Positions 20,163 to 35,100 are shown, counted from the stretch's first letter. The stretch is DNA of 47,562 nt from Liolophura sinensis (GCF_032854445.1 NW_027018280.1:1-47562); one strand, 5' to 3'. Program-made: numbers and translations. The notes: generated by a model from the letters alone, not told the origin.

Positions 20163-23100
20163 CTGAAAGCAGAAATAAAGGGTTATTCTGAAACTGACAC
20201 TTCTCATATCATGCATTATGGATCTGATTTGTGTGGTTAATGAGACCTGATGGATGAAGATGAAATCTGGTGATACTTCAGATGTAGGAATTATCAGTGT
20301 TGAAGCTGAATTTAATGTTTAAGGCCACAAGCATCATCAAGAAAACACACCTTGTTTTTGGGATCAAACTAACTGAAATGATGACCAAGCCCATTTATTT
20401 ATTTGATTGGTGTTTTACGCCATACTCAAGGATATTGCACTTAAACGACGGCGGCCAGCATTATGACAGGAGGAAACCGGGCAGAGCCTGGGGAAAACCC
20501 ACGACCATCTGCAGGTTGCTGACAGACCTTCCCACTTACGGCTGGAAAGGAAGCCAGCTTGAGTTGGACCAACCTCACAGATGATGTCTAAGATAAATGT
20601 GTGAAACACTAAAGCATTGTGAAGAAGTTTTAAATTTAGGCCTAAGTCAGAAATGGCTTTGTGGAGTTGTTCAAGGATTGTGGAACCCTGTAATACCTCT
20701 TTGAAATCCTTGACAGTTTTGAAGTAAAGCCTTTGTTTCTCAATCAGGTCCAGGTACTGGTCGTTAAATCCATCTCTCTTCATCTTCTCTTCCTGTTTCT
20801 TCTTCTCAACCTGATCAGTAGACAAGAACAAAACATTCAGAGAATACAGGTAGCTCGCCTGATGGAGCACTTTGTAAAACTGCATAATGTTTAAATCATG
20901 TGATACATTCAAATTTTGACCTTTAAATCAAAATAAGGTAGAATGATTGACATTGTCACACCTACACACATATTGTTCTCTAATTTTATAAATATAGGAC
21001 AAAATTTACAAGAGCCCAGAGGAAGCCATCAAACATTACATCTGATGTCAGGTGGTACTTACCTTAGCTCTGTTCTGCTTGACGCCCTCAACAATCTGCT
21101 CAAATTGTTTAAGGAACTGTTCTTTATTAGCCGCTGATGACATTGCCCTGTGGAGAAGCAATAAGCCTTAGCACAGGTACATCATGGACTCTCCCTGGAT
21201 AAGGGTCTATAAATCATCTAAAAACTTCATAAATTCAAGTATTTGGGGCATGCATGTTGCCTGATCAGGTAAAATGCAAAATTATGGCATGACATTTTTT
21301 TTGCAAGAAAACATTAGAAATGCTAGAACAATAATGCTAAGACTAGGTAGATTTCTTATGGATGACAACGTCTTGTTTATTAAGCACATGCCGTTTCGAT
21401 GCCGATACTAGCATCATTTTCAAGTTGAAACGTTGTGTGCTTAATAAACAAGAAGTTGTTATCCATAAGAAATCTACCTTGTCTTTGCTCAACTTCTAAA
21501 TGCCACTGAAAGAAGTAATACAATAATGATACTTTAAGAAGTTTTCTCTATTCATGTCAAGGTCAAATGCTCCATGTGGTTGAATTTGGTTGAACCCTTG
21601 CAACAGTATTCCTAAAATCACGAGAACTATGAATCCTTGCAATAGAAGTCCTGAAATCATGAGAAACTACGAATCCTTCCAGTAAGATTCATAAACTAAT
21701 GAGCATGCAACTACGAATCCTTGCATGAGAAACTTTGAACCCTTGCAACAGTATTCCTAAAATCACGAGAACTATGAATCCTTGCAATAGAAGTCCTGAA
21801 ATCATGAGAAACTACGAATCCTTCCTTTAAGATTCATAAAATAATGAGCATGCAACTATGAATCCTTGCATGAGAAACTTTGAACCCTTGCACTAGTATT
21901 CCTAAACTCATGACAAACGATGAATCCTTGCCATAGGTAGATACCTAAAGACTCCTAAAATCATGAAAAACAATGAGTCATTGTAGTAAGATGCCTAAAG
22001 ACTCCTAAAATTATGAGCAACTACAAATCCTTGAAAAAATTCAATCCCATTGCTTGTCGGGCAGTTCTTGGTCATCGCATACAGCATGTAGGTATTACAA
22101 CTGGTCAGATTACTTACTGCGTGAAGTTGTCGTAAATGGAGTTCAGTAGATTCACCTGAAAGAACAAAGCTTCTACTTACTGATATGTATCTGATTAGGG
22201 ACTCATAGGTTTCTTCACTGGTGTAAGAGGAACTAAATAAAATCTGTACAGAAACAAGCAGGTGAGATATCGATCAGTTTATAAAGGTACAAATGAAACT
22301 CAAACAAAGTGTAATATTCTACAAATATCTTTAATTGCTGACACAGTAATAAATACATTTAAATTTTCATATTTCTACTATATAGAGAAGTTTGATGTAG
22401 TTTTTTTTTTAAATCTTAAAAATATGAATTTTGAGCGTCAGCCACTTAAGGCTGACGATCCACACAAGTAATATCCACTCTGTTCTGTACACCGAAAGCT
22501 GGCTTCAAGCACCTGCCACCACTGACTGACGCTGTCAAGAATGGCACTGTAGTCAAAGGAGTCCTCTGAGAAACCAGTTGACAATCAAAATGGATTTTCA
22601 AGGTCAATAATCGCAAGGCCAATTCCCAAAACAACATTCAACTCAAACCACCAAAGAATTAAGCAGGTACAAATAGTGCCCAATTAAAATGGATTCATGC
22701 AAAAAAAAGCAGTCAACAGCTTTCAATGATTTTGAAAAGATGCAAGGAATGTTCTAGGCAAACGAGCGAAATCAGTATTCAAACTGCGTACCATGTTATA
22801 ATAATAATAATAATATCTTTAATTTCAGAGGGTAACAAACTCAGTCAATATGACAGTATTGATCTTCCTGAGGCCCTCCATTCACTCACACAACCACTCA
22901 CATGGGTTATTAAAAAAAAAATTACACAAAGCATTTATCAGTTCGAAGTGATACATATATATGTTAGTTTACAAGAGCTCAATAATCAAAATATGTATAT
23001 CAGTTGCGCTTTGACTGCAACTGTACATGCATGTAGATGTATATCCAACATGACCATCCAATTCAATACAACAAACACATACTAAAGCCATGGGTTAAGG

Positions 23101-26100
23101 GGAATTAGATGCAGTTACGAAGCAGGTTCTTTACACTCTCTCCATATTCACTAACAACAGAATTTAAGGCTTGTGGGTAACAGTGACTCACCTCTTTGTT
23201 CAGGTAGAGTTTCTTGTCATCCAAAGTGTTGTAGAGGGTGTAGAACTGCTTGGTCTCTTTGTGAGTAGCTGCCACTGTGAAAAAACAACAGACATCACTT
23301 CATCAGATTTTTGTGCTAATTACACTATACAATAGATGCAATTCTACCTAATAGTAATGACTCATACTGCCTATTTCATTGCTACAGAAAAAGAAATATT
23401 ATATAATAAAAGTATTACAACATAGAGAGAAAAACCAGAGCAGCGATGACTGTGTGATAATTGGCATGGTCTAGAATTACTCAAAATGCTGAGCTGTCAT
23501 CACAACTACATTACAAACAATAGCATTGAAATAACATGAAGGGATCTATATCCATTGCTTGGATGATGTAAGGTACGATATTCATCTGCAGTTTTTAACA
23601 AGATACGTGATGCTACAGCAGTGATGCTACAATAATGATGCTACAGCAGCGATGCTACAGCAGTGATGCTACAGTAATGATGCTACAGCAGTGATGCTAC
23701 AGCAGCGATGCTACAGCAGTGATGCTACAGTAGTGATGCTACAGCAGTGATGCTACAGTAGTGATGCTACAGCAGTGATGCTACAGTAGTGATGCTACAG
23801 CAGTGATGCTACAGCAGCAATGCTACAGCAGTGATGCTACAGCATCAGGGATGACGGTGAATATACTCAATAATATCTTCACTGTCAGAGGAAGAAAAAA
23901 AATATTACTTGCTACAGGAATAACACCCCCAAAATGAAATGTAATGAAACTGAAGTAGCATATACTTGCTGTATTCATAGCTACTGCTTTGGTTATGACT
24001 GTGACTCGTTAGCAGTCAGCGATGAAACCCAAAGACATAGCACAGTATGTACCATCTCTTCTTGACACTAACTAAGCTCAGAACTCCTTACCTTGGTGGT
24101 ACAGTGCTCAATTTCCTTATCTTTGTTGTACAGTGCTCAGAGTTTCTTACACTGGTTGCAGTGCTTAGAGTTCCTTATCTTGGTGGTATAGTGCTCAAAC
24201 TTTGTTATCTTTGTTGTACTGCGCCCAGAGTTCCTTACCTTTGTTGTACAGTGCTCTACGTTCTTTGTCTTGGTTGTACAGCACACTGATTTCCTTACCT
24301 TGTTGTACATACTCTAAGTTCCTTATCTTGATTGCACAGTTCTCAAATTTCCGTATCTTGGTTGTACAGCACTCAGACTTCCTGGTCTTGGTTGTACAGT
24401 GCTCACAGTTTCTTATCTTGGTTGTACAGTGCTCAGAGGTTTGTTATCTTGGTTGTACAGTGCTCAGAGTTCCTTATCTTGGTTGTACAGTGCTCAGAGT
24501 TCCTTATCTTGGTTGTACAGTGCTTAGAGTTCCTTATCTTGGTTGTACAGTGCTCAAATTTCTGTATCTGGTTGTACAGTGCTCAGACTTCCCTGGTCTT
24601 GGTTGTACAGTGCTCACAGTTTCTTATCTTGGTTGTACAATGCTCAGAGTTCCTTATCTTGGTTGTACAGTGCTCAGAGTTTCTTATCTTGGTTGTACAG
24701 TGCTCATTGTTCCTTACCTTAGTTGTACAATGCTCAGAGTTCCTACCTTGGTTGTACAGTGCTCACAGTTCTTATCTTGGTTGTACAGTGCTCAAAGTTC
24801 CCTAACTTGGTTGCACAGTGCTCAAAGTCCCTTACCTTGGTTGTACAGCTCCACAAATCTTCTTTGGTACTGACTGAGCTCTGCGCGTGATGGCACTTCG
24901 TCAATCTTTCTCTGAAGTCCTGCAATTTCTCTGTTCTTCCTCGCCTGTTGGCAAACCACACCTTGAGCAGTTCCAATTTCGGTGATGCATTGTGTTTGCT
25001 TTCTTCTCAGAAGTAACATTTACAATTTACAATAAATTTTTCACCCATACAGAGGAAAGAATTTTGCTTCCTCATCAAGGAAAGAAGCAGGGTGCCAAGG
25101 AGAGAATTTGACAGCAACAGTGGAAAATCTTCTGATGTGTGGAAATTATGAGAGATGTGGTAGCCTTTGTGCTCAAAAATGATTGAAATTATTTATTTGA
25201 TTGGTGCTTAATAAAACACTGAACTCGAGAATATTTCCCTTTATATACGATAGCGGCCAGAATTGTGGTGGGGAGGAAACTGGGCCTTGCCCGCAGGAAA
25301 CCCACGAACATTCGGTTGCTTGCAGACATTGCCAATGACATTAAAGTCAAGAGGTCAGATAAATGGCTCAAATCTCAAGCAGTGAGCATACACACATCTG
25401 CATAATTTACGGGTCAACTCAAATCCTTTCATAGTCTGTCCTCCAGAAGTTAAATTATCAGTAAAAGAAGTTAAATATGAAGTAAGGTTCATCATACAGA
25501 CAACTGAAAACTATGCGTAAAAATAATTTCATTATTTTTTCATTTCATTTTATTTTTTAAATGCATGGCAAAATTTTTTAAAAGGATGGTGGGCTTGATG
25601 GTATCTAAGAACTCTGATTCTTTCCTGATGTTCACCAGAAGGTAGGAATTTTTGGGAACATTAATTCAGTAATCTTTCAAACAGGCTAAACAGAGCTATT
25701 CAAACATTCAGTGTCGTGATTAGAGTTGGACAAACTTCCTGTGACGTCTCTGACGTCCATAAAGCCCACCTAAGAATTCAAATGCCTTTATCTTTTTCTT
25801 ACAAAAATCTAAAACAAATAAATGAAAGTACATTTATGCATTTTTTAAAGTGGTCTATTTATTGATGCCTACTTCAATATGTAGAGGTCTTTTCCTTATT
25901 TAATACCATTCACGATGATTCTTCTGTAATTCCCACATACCATACACCTGGGAATTATCTGAGTGAAGTAAAGAGAGAAAGGACAAGCTCACCAGTAGAA
26001 GTTTGATCTTGTGCAGTTTTTCTTTGTCTGCTTCAAATTGTTTCTCTATCATTTTTGCTCTTTCCTGGAAAATAAAAGCAGGACAAAATTTGATTGTTGG

Positions 26101-29100
26101 TTGACTGGGGTCACGTGCAGAAAGGAATCGTAAGTTTAAGGTGACGGTAATTCACTAAGATCAGGATCATAGCTTCAGCTTACGATCAACACAAAACAGA
26201 CGTAACTTACAATCAGAAATTACAGTCGGGTAAACCATGTTGTAAATATTCACAATCACCACAAAATCACTCTTAAGTACAAATGCCTGCCTCAGGTAGA
26301 CTGTAAGTAAGTTTGTGCAATTTAAGTGTGTCAAAAGGATGTATTGAGAATTTTTTCACATGTTGTTGTTGTTAGCTGCTGAATCATTATGATGCAGAAC
26401 TCTTTAAAATGAAATAAAAAAAAAATCACATATTGACTGGTACATTTTCCATTTATACAGACCACCATTATGTATGCGTCAGATCTGATGCACGATCACG
26501 ATCATAATTCTGAAACCCATTAAATCCATTTGCAATTCCTTTGAACAAGTGACGTAACTTATTTTTACACCTGATTTTAAAGTCAACTGTACGGTTTACA
26601 ATCTATTGTAGCTACAACCTCTTTATGCAAATGGGAAAAGGTTTTTAAAGCTGTGCTCAGAAGTTTTCCACTTACATAATGGTGGGCAGGAAAACAAAAA
26701 ATTACTGATTGTTTGTACATTAAACAATAATTACTGAAACAAACTAACAGAACATTATAGAAATAGAAAACAGAAGTATTGTAAAAAACAAAACCATGCT
26801 GTGATGTTAACTGAATTTTATTAAATGCCACAGTGTAGAATTACTCAAAATGTTGTTTTGCCATCACACTGAACATCCAAACCCACAAACACAAAGGAAG
26901 GGATAAGTCCTTGGGCATGCTTAATCCACTAACGGAGACACTCTCCATTTATACAGTAATGTTAATAAAGACACACTGAATTTTCTCCCTTGAGGTCACT
27001 CTCCTGCTTAAAAGGTGTGATTATAGTAGTAAGCTGTGATGAGGTGGGACCTCCGGTAAAAATGGCAAGATTCTGAGTTAAAACAACATAAGCCAGTTGA
27101 AGACTTAACTTTAAGGCAAATTTTGATTTTGTAAACTTATTTGGAGAGCTGTGGATAAATGTTATGTATTTTCTAAATTTGGAAGTAATTTAAAACCTCT
27201 CGTCAAAACACAATACAGACAGCTTCCACGATTCTGGCAAACATAAATATACTTAAGTTGAAAAACAAAGTCTAAATTTAAGATCTCTCAACATTTGGAT
27301 GACACTAGAAGTTTGATATCATGTGTTTTTACATTCTGTTGCCTAGAAAATATTTGTTACTCTCATGATATCGCCTACATATTACATGTTTCATGCCTCA
27401 AAAACTAATCTCACGTTATGTCATCGATGTCATGTGACGTTATCGTTGTCTTGTAAGACGAGAGGTAATTCTGAAAAGGCCTATTGCAATTCATTAGATA
27501 TCACTAGTCTAGAATTACTCAAAACTGTGTCCCCATCACATTTAACATGCAAACACATTTAAAACAAAACAAAACCATTAAGGGCCAAGGCTTTGGAGAT
27601 GTTTAGTCTACCAACAGAGACACTCTCCATTTGTACACTCTTACCTGATCCTCTGACAGAATACCAGACTCTTCTGACTTTAGTCTGTCAATATTACCCT
27701 TCAGCCGTACCATTTCCTCCTGTGGGACAGATGAAGTATCCAAATTACAACAATCCCACACCACAATGCCACATGTGTAAGACAAACATACGTGTAGTAA
27801 TGGCTAAATTTCCACACTTCTTTCAAACTGTTTTTTAGCTGCGTTGTCATTGTTGTGGATTGGAGTCCACACACTGAACCTTGTGACTAGCAACATATTT
27901 ATTTGTCTTGTAAAATGTAAATGCATTCTTTCCTGTCCAAGTTCACAGAGTTTCAACTGGGAAAATATAATTAGGAGCAATATCATACCACAGAATCACT
28001 AAAAGGCCTACACTTTGTTTTGTGTACAGTACCATAATACAGCACAACATAAGTGAATGCATCCGACACTGATAGCCTTAAAGTGGACAAAAGTGACAAA
28101 ATATTGGGCAAAAACATTGCTGACTTTCGACATAGATAAGGATTTTTCTAATTTTTATCCACATAACTGTTTGTAAGTTTCCGACTTAAAACTATGCTAT
28201 AGTCCATGAAAAGTTCACAAACTGTAACAGAGTCACATAACTATGAAATTTGCTGAACAGTTAATGTGAATGTCAAGGGTTACACGGTTTTCTAGTACTG
28301 TTGTGCTGTACAGAGAATTCTAAGTGTTTATACCATGGTTACCGTACCTTACAATGTGCCTTGAACTCTTTCTCCTGTCGTTTAAGGTTCTCATTCAGGG
28401 CCACCAGTGAGCGAAGTGACTGCAGTACTCTGTACAACACAGGGACAACGGACACCATTTTACTTAAGTCATTCGTAACCTGTGATGTTAAACTCACAGG
28501 AATTGAATATAAAGAAAATCTGTGACAGAATATCAAATCAACATAGTTGCTTGACATTTTTGTAAACAACTTTCTAGAGATTGTGGTGAGATCCATAGCC
28601 ATAATGTTATATTATGCTATATTGCTTGATTGATTGATTGGTGTTTTACACTGTACTCCAAAACATTTCACGTATACGACGGCTACCAGCATTATGGTGG
28701 GAGTAAACTGGGCAGACCCCGGGGGGAAACCCACAACCATCTGCAGGTTGCTGGCAGACCTTCTCACGTACACCTAGATAGGAAGTCAGCATGAGATATT
28801 ATGCTGGAGAAGGCTTACTTAACAACCCACAGCTATAACATATACGTATCCTGAACAGTATAAGAATCTTACCATTCTCTTCAAACACGCTTAAGTGGTA
28901 GTTTGAAAAATGTCAAGCACTGATTTACAGGCTCGGAATATACAACTCTCTATCTCTGTGGTCACTTTCAGTAAATACTCCACAATTTCTTCCGCGGTTT
29001 CTATAATTTGTACTATCTGGTGATCATACCATTCAAAATATGTATTAAAACATAGCAAGAAGCCCTTATATTGTATGTGACCCTGTCAACTGACTGACTG

Positions 29101-32100
29101 CTTTGGATGTAATGCCACTTTTATTATTTGTTTATTTACTGATTTTCCTTTTACTGATATAAATAACTTATATGAACAGCTAGTATTCCTTTGCCATTAC
29201 ATGAATATTTATGGTGGTGCAAACTGAGTGAAGCCTGAAGTAAAACCACCAAACCTTTGGCAATTATTGGTAAAAAAGCTATCATACTCTTGCTATACAT
29301 GTAATATTCCTACCAATCAACAAGCAGATAAACTTACTGCCAGTGGGTTTCCAGCAGTAAGTGGGATGGGTAATTTGGTCAGTGTCGTAATTGTCGCAAT
29401 CTGAGTAAACATTCTTCGTACGACAGCTGATGTGTAGTGGCGTCTCACTGGTTGACGCAACTTTTAAAGATTCATGTCACGGGGAAACCCCTTAGCTGAC
29501 CTTCAGTGTATAATGGAGAATTGATCTATCAGAATATTTATATATGTATTTATCAGTGGGTGATCAAGTAAAGAATGATGACATAGGCCACTGACGATAT
29601 ACGTGTATGGTAGAAGTGGCCTTCCTCAAACTTTGTGTAAGACAACATGAAATAGTAATGTGAACGGTTTATTACCACAAAGGCCTAGAGGACAACGAGA
29701 GCTGGATAATCAGAAGCCATCATTCTACCTGCCATATCACAACCATATCTTTTGGTTCCACCATGTACATGTGTGTACTTCAAATGGTTTCATCATAGAA
29801 ACTTAGATAGCAGAGATGGTAGAATTTCTTGATTACAGGTCTCACCGTCACACACCTGTCTCTGCCTTAAGTCAGGTATAGTCTTAAATTGTGGTACTAT
29901 TTTTGAGCTTACATTCAAACTTAAACACTGATCTTTAATTTTGTCATAAAAGTCAAAGACAATTCTAAGTATTAATGCCGTATTAAAAAATCCTTCAGGT
30001 ATATGTAAGTCACAAGTTTTGAGTAGTAAACTGTTTTGAAGTTAGAACTAAGTCTGAATAATTTCTGTTCATTTATTTATTTTCTGTATTTACTGATTTT
30101 ATTTATTTATTTATTTATTTGCTTGATGTTAAACACCGTAGTCAAGAATACTTCACTTCTATGACAGCTGCCAGCATTATGGTATTGGGAAACCCAGCAC
30201 AGCCCGGGGGAAAGCCACGTCCATCCACCGGGTTGTTGGCAGACCTTCTCGCATATGGCCAGAGAGGAAGCCATTTTGAGCTGGACGAACTCACAGTGCC
30301 CCCAGTGGCGAGAGACTCCTGGGTCATTGTGCTGCGTTGACACAATAACCACCCTGACTAAATTCTAAGACAGCTTTGTGACCCAGAGACCTGGAGTTCT
30401 TAATTTGTGAGCTTGTATCAACATCCCAAAAGTATCAGACATACAGAGGGGACAAACTTACTCCTGATTCTCTTCTGTCTCCATCTCATTTAACTTCTCC
30501 AGCTCTTCTGCAATCTGACCTTCCCTAGCTCTGGTCTACAACACAACACAGACAAACACTATGATTTTTAATAAATGGGTCATTTAACAGGTGTGTGTAC
30601 ATATACTATGTTTTCTTGTGGCAGGGCGAGTCCACTGTGCCACAGTGCTGTCGCCACTGAAGTATCATGTCGAAGACAACAGACATGACTCCCCACCCAG
30701 TGACATTATACTGATGCTAGGCCAACCAGCCTATATTTCCTTTTCGACCTCTCAGTGCTGAGCACCAAGCAAGGCAGTAACAAGTAGCATCTTTAAAGAT
30801 TATAAAGGGTTTGATCCCAGATCTCCTGACTTTGAGGCCTATGCTCTAATCATTAGGCCACCACAGAGGTACACATTTATTAACGATAAATATCGTCTGA
30901 TGCAACTCTCAAATGGACGCCTTATTCTCAGCCATTTACCTGTTATTTAAAAGTTTTGAGAACGGAACCTATGTTTTAAGGCAAGGTTTCAACTGCTCTC
31001 TGTCATGCCTGTCTGTCTACCTGTCTTTCTGTCTGTCAGAAACTTTGCAGAAAATGTGAAAAACGGATTTGTATCAAATTATGAGCAAATCCGTCACATT
31101 TTGGAATGAATGAATGAATGAATGCTTGAGGTTTAATGTCACACTTAACAATTTTTCAGTCAAATGACGAGAAGGACTCACTACATGTGTGTACATAAAC
31201 TATGTCTTCTTGTGGCAGGGCGAGTCCATGCCGCCAAAGTGCTGCTGCCACTGAAGTATCATGCCAAAGACACCAGACCTGACACCACACCCAGTCACAT
31301 TATACTGACCCCGGGCCAAACTATCATGTCTCCTTGCTCTAACCTCTTAGTGCTGAGCATCAAGAGAGGCATCAGCAGGAAAAATCTTTTAAGTCTTTGG
31401 TATGACCCAAAGGGAATAGGAATAACTGGAAATAACATCACTGAGGCACTTATACTGGGAACACCAGACTACATGTAACTTTATAGCACCCCTCCTTTGG
31501 GCTCTCGTCCACCAAAATTGTCACATAAGGAAAATTATCACGTCACATCCTTTCAAATTCAAGTGGGCAAGTACCTGGTCCCTTCAGGTTTTAAAGTCAT
31601 ACTTTCTCTAAATTTCCTGATTCTTTTTTCTTACCTCCGCCAGTTTAGCCTGAGTCTCCAGGTAGGCCTTGTGTAGTTCTTCGTGCTTGGCTGACACCTG
31701 ATAACAGAAACATAACAGCAGACATCAACGGGAATACAAATTATGCCATCACACCATTTCGGCATTGTATCCATGAAGCACGTTTCCTCAACAAGACAAA
31801 TGGTGTTTAGTTGTGATATTTATTCCTTACAGCCTTTGGTACACAGGACCTGTACACAAAAACACTCAGGTTTCCAATATACACATTTTATCCACAGATA
31901 CACGTGTAAGTTAAGTTTCCAATCCAGCTCCTACTGCTTCAGTTCAACTCCATACAGCCTAAGTCAGGACACTTTGTCTGGCACCGGCCCAGGGGTAATC
32001 TGTTTCTTTCACACATATACCTGACCATCATCATACTTGATATACACAAGTGGCAAAATCTCGAACATGGTGTTAAACATCAATCCATAACAATTTTCCT

Positions 32101-35100
32101 CATTATTTTATGGACGGAATTACTTAAGCACGTCAAACAGGCATTATAAAGTCTGGTTTTAATCCTATTTTGTTTCCTGAGGTGTTGCTAATCCTCGTAA
32201 TCTGGATCAGATATTAAAGCAATAGGGAATGGATTATCACTGTGCAAGATTGCATTCGAACCTACCCTGAGCAGTATTTAAAGAGATGTCAATTGTTTCC
32301 ACACCTCACATGAGTAATTTTAATCAACAACCAGCACTTCAACCCCAGTCATTTATTTTTGATTTATGCAGTCATGCAACATGATTAGTTTTGGATTGTT
32401 TTCAGTTTTAATCGTCTTCTGCCAGCATTGTCGTAGCTGTCAAACGGCCATTGCGTTGTTGTTCACAGTTCACAATTTGTTTGAAGCTCACTCATTGGTC
32501 CTCAGGAGGGACACAGCCAATGAGATAGCGTGTATCATAGCCCTAATTCATTGGAAGCCATCATATGGTTGTATCTATTTTTCTTTCACTTTACCCGCAT
32601 ATCAAAGATTGATCAAACTAATGACAAATGAACCCTCACTTTCCGCACGAGGAGTAATATTTTTATGACATTTACTTGCATCTGACTTTTGCACCCACCA
32701 AGCCCTATCACCAGAGTTTATATACATATACACATAAAGCCTAATTTTTCCTCCATGCTGTTAAAATTTAGCTGCCCGCCAGGATTTCTTATTTCAACTG
32801 GTGTAAGCCCGGTAAAGATTTGGTTGTGTTTGATGAGTATAAAACCCTTCCATCTTGTGCCCTGAATCCAGGCTTTCCTCAGGGACAAATCATCTGGGAA
32901 CTTGAAACAAAAATCTCCACGGTTCTTCAGCGACCTGTTTTTATACCCGTATGCAGAACAGCAAAGCATTTCATGGAGAAATTTGATATGCTTGTTGTCA
33001 CTTATACGGCTTTTTAACGCTGCACTAAATGGCGAAGCTCTCACAGCTTGTGGAGGTTGGACTTGTATGACGACATTTGGTGGAGACTACCGAGTGTTGG
33101 CCGAAAAAATGCATAAACTGAGCCTCAATACCTAGTGATTTTAATGTCATATCACTCAGATTACTGTACTTTTTTTCCAATATATTTTTTACACTCAGTT
33201 TAACAATATACGCAGGGGTAGCTAATGATGAATACATAACCAACCTGGACACTAATCCTTTAAAGAAAAATAAAAAAAAAAGACTGAAGATTACATATAC
33301 AATTAACTTTTCGAGTTCTTTAATCTGAACTCAATTTATTGACAGACTCAAGTGAGAAACACATTCAACAAATGCAAATTAAGAACTCACTTTTTTTTTT
33401 TTCAAAATGAAAAGCCAAACTGAGTTGTCATTGCAAAACTGAACTGATATCTCTGTGTTATACACGGCCAACTTACCTCGTCCCGCTTGGTCTGTTGTTG
33501 TTGTATTTGTTTCTGAAGCGAGGCAGTGACCCGTTTGTGATGTTGGACTCCCCCCACCTTCTCTCCTCTGTCCATCTGCTCTATCTCTGCATGCTGACAA
33601 CACAAAATCTCAGCTACAGATTGGGCAATATGCAATTTGTAAAGTTCATCCTGACTCAGATTTACTGTATGAACATTTTCTATTTATAATTTTCCCCTCT
33701 ATAGTTTTGTACATAAGTTCTCATACAAAGATACATCAACAAAATAATTGATTAATTTGAACCACTCACTTTTCACTTTTTACATGAACAAAGCACACAC
33801 CCCATGCTCCAGGATTCATCCTTGACTGTGCTACATTTATTATCTATTTGATTGGTGTTTTACGCCCTTCTCAAGAATATTTCATGCCAAGGGCTTGCAT
33901 TATGGTGGGAGGAAACTGGGAAGATCCCTGGAAAAACCTATGACCATCTGCAAGTTGTTGGCAGATCTTCCCATGTATGGCCGGTGGGAGGAAACTGGGA
34001 AGATCCCTGGAAAAACCTATGACCATCTGCAAGTTGTTGGCAGATCTTCCCATGTATGGCCAGAGAGGAAGTCAGCACGAGTTGAACTCACAGTGACCAA
34101 CTCTGTGCGAGACTGTGCTATCATTTATTTATTTATTTATTTGAATGTTGCTTAATGTGTTTTACTAAATAAATGTTCACTTCAACAATGGTGATCATTA
34201 TTAAAGACACTTCTACACATTGTAAATCTTCAACCTTTTTGATCGCTAAAACACTTTTCAGTCAAATTTATGCACACAATTGTGACACTCTAATGATTTT
34301 TTTGAGTCACTAGAAAGATGCAAGCTTCAAAAAACTATGCAAATTATTTTTCTAGACAGAACAGTTCTCTCAGAATATTTCAAAATACTTATCATAGAGA
34401 CGGGTAAGGTATCTGCTAGAACATGTCTATATCTTACTGGTGACGAACAAACTAGACAGCATCACAGAGATGATACTATGCTTAACAAGGGAAATAGCTA
34501 AAAACGATTTTTAATAAATATTTCCCATAATTTACTATATTATAGTTCACCTACTTAATCATTGACATGAACGACCTGTTTATGTACCTTAATTCCTCCA
34601 CCTTTTCGCAAATGAAAAAGCAATTTTCAGTGCAATTTATGCTCATTTAAATTTGATTTTGGTGACAACACTACACTGGCTAGGTTGACCAATTTCAGGG
34701 CTTCACAAAAAGTATAATTTTATCAGTCTACACAGAATAATGCCTTCAGAATATACTTGAATAAACACCTTGTAAAGATCTGAAAAGATTGAAAAATTAC
34801 AGTACCGGTAGTTCCAAACACATCTATCCAGTACTGCATGTAACACTACACAAAGTTGAATGCATCCTATTTACTAACAGAGTGCTACTTTCTAGTTTTC
34901 TACCCACAGCAAATCACACAGGCAAAGAGCTCCCAGCTGCCATGTTAGTACTTCAGGTAACATGACATAAGGCTCCAGGACACACTCACCTTTGTTCTAC
35001 CTTTGTCAACAGCATGCTAGTTTCTACATGTATTCACTGAATCATTAACATAAAACAATGTCAGTAACTGCTTCATGTCACACCACATGAGATTTTATGA

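Noticed and set aside
24202-24873. 223-residue + strand ORF rich in [10 protein letters not shown]
   Set aside because: Antisense reading of the 30-bp array beside the CCDC93 exon 12 donor.
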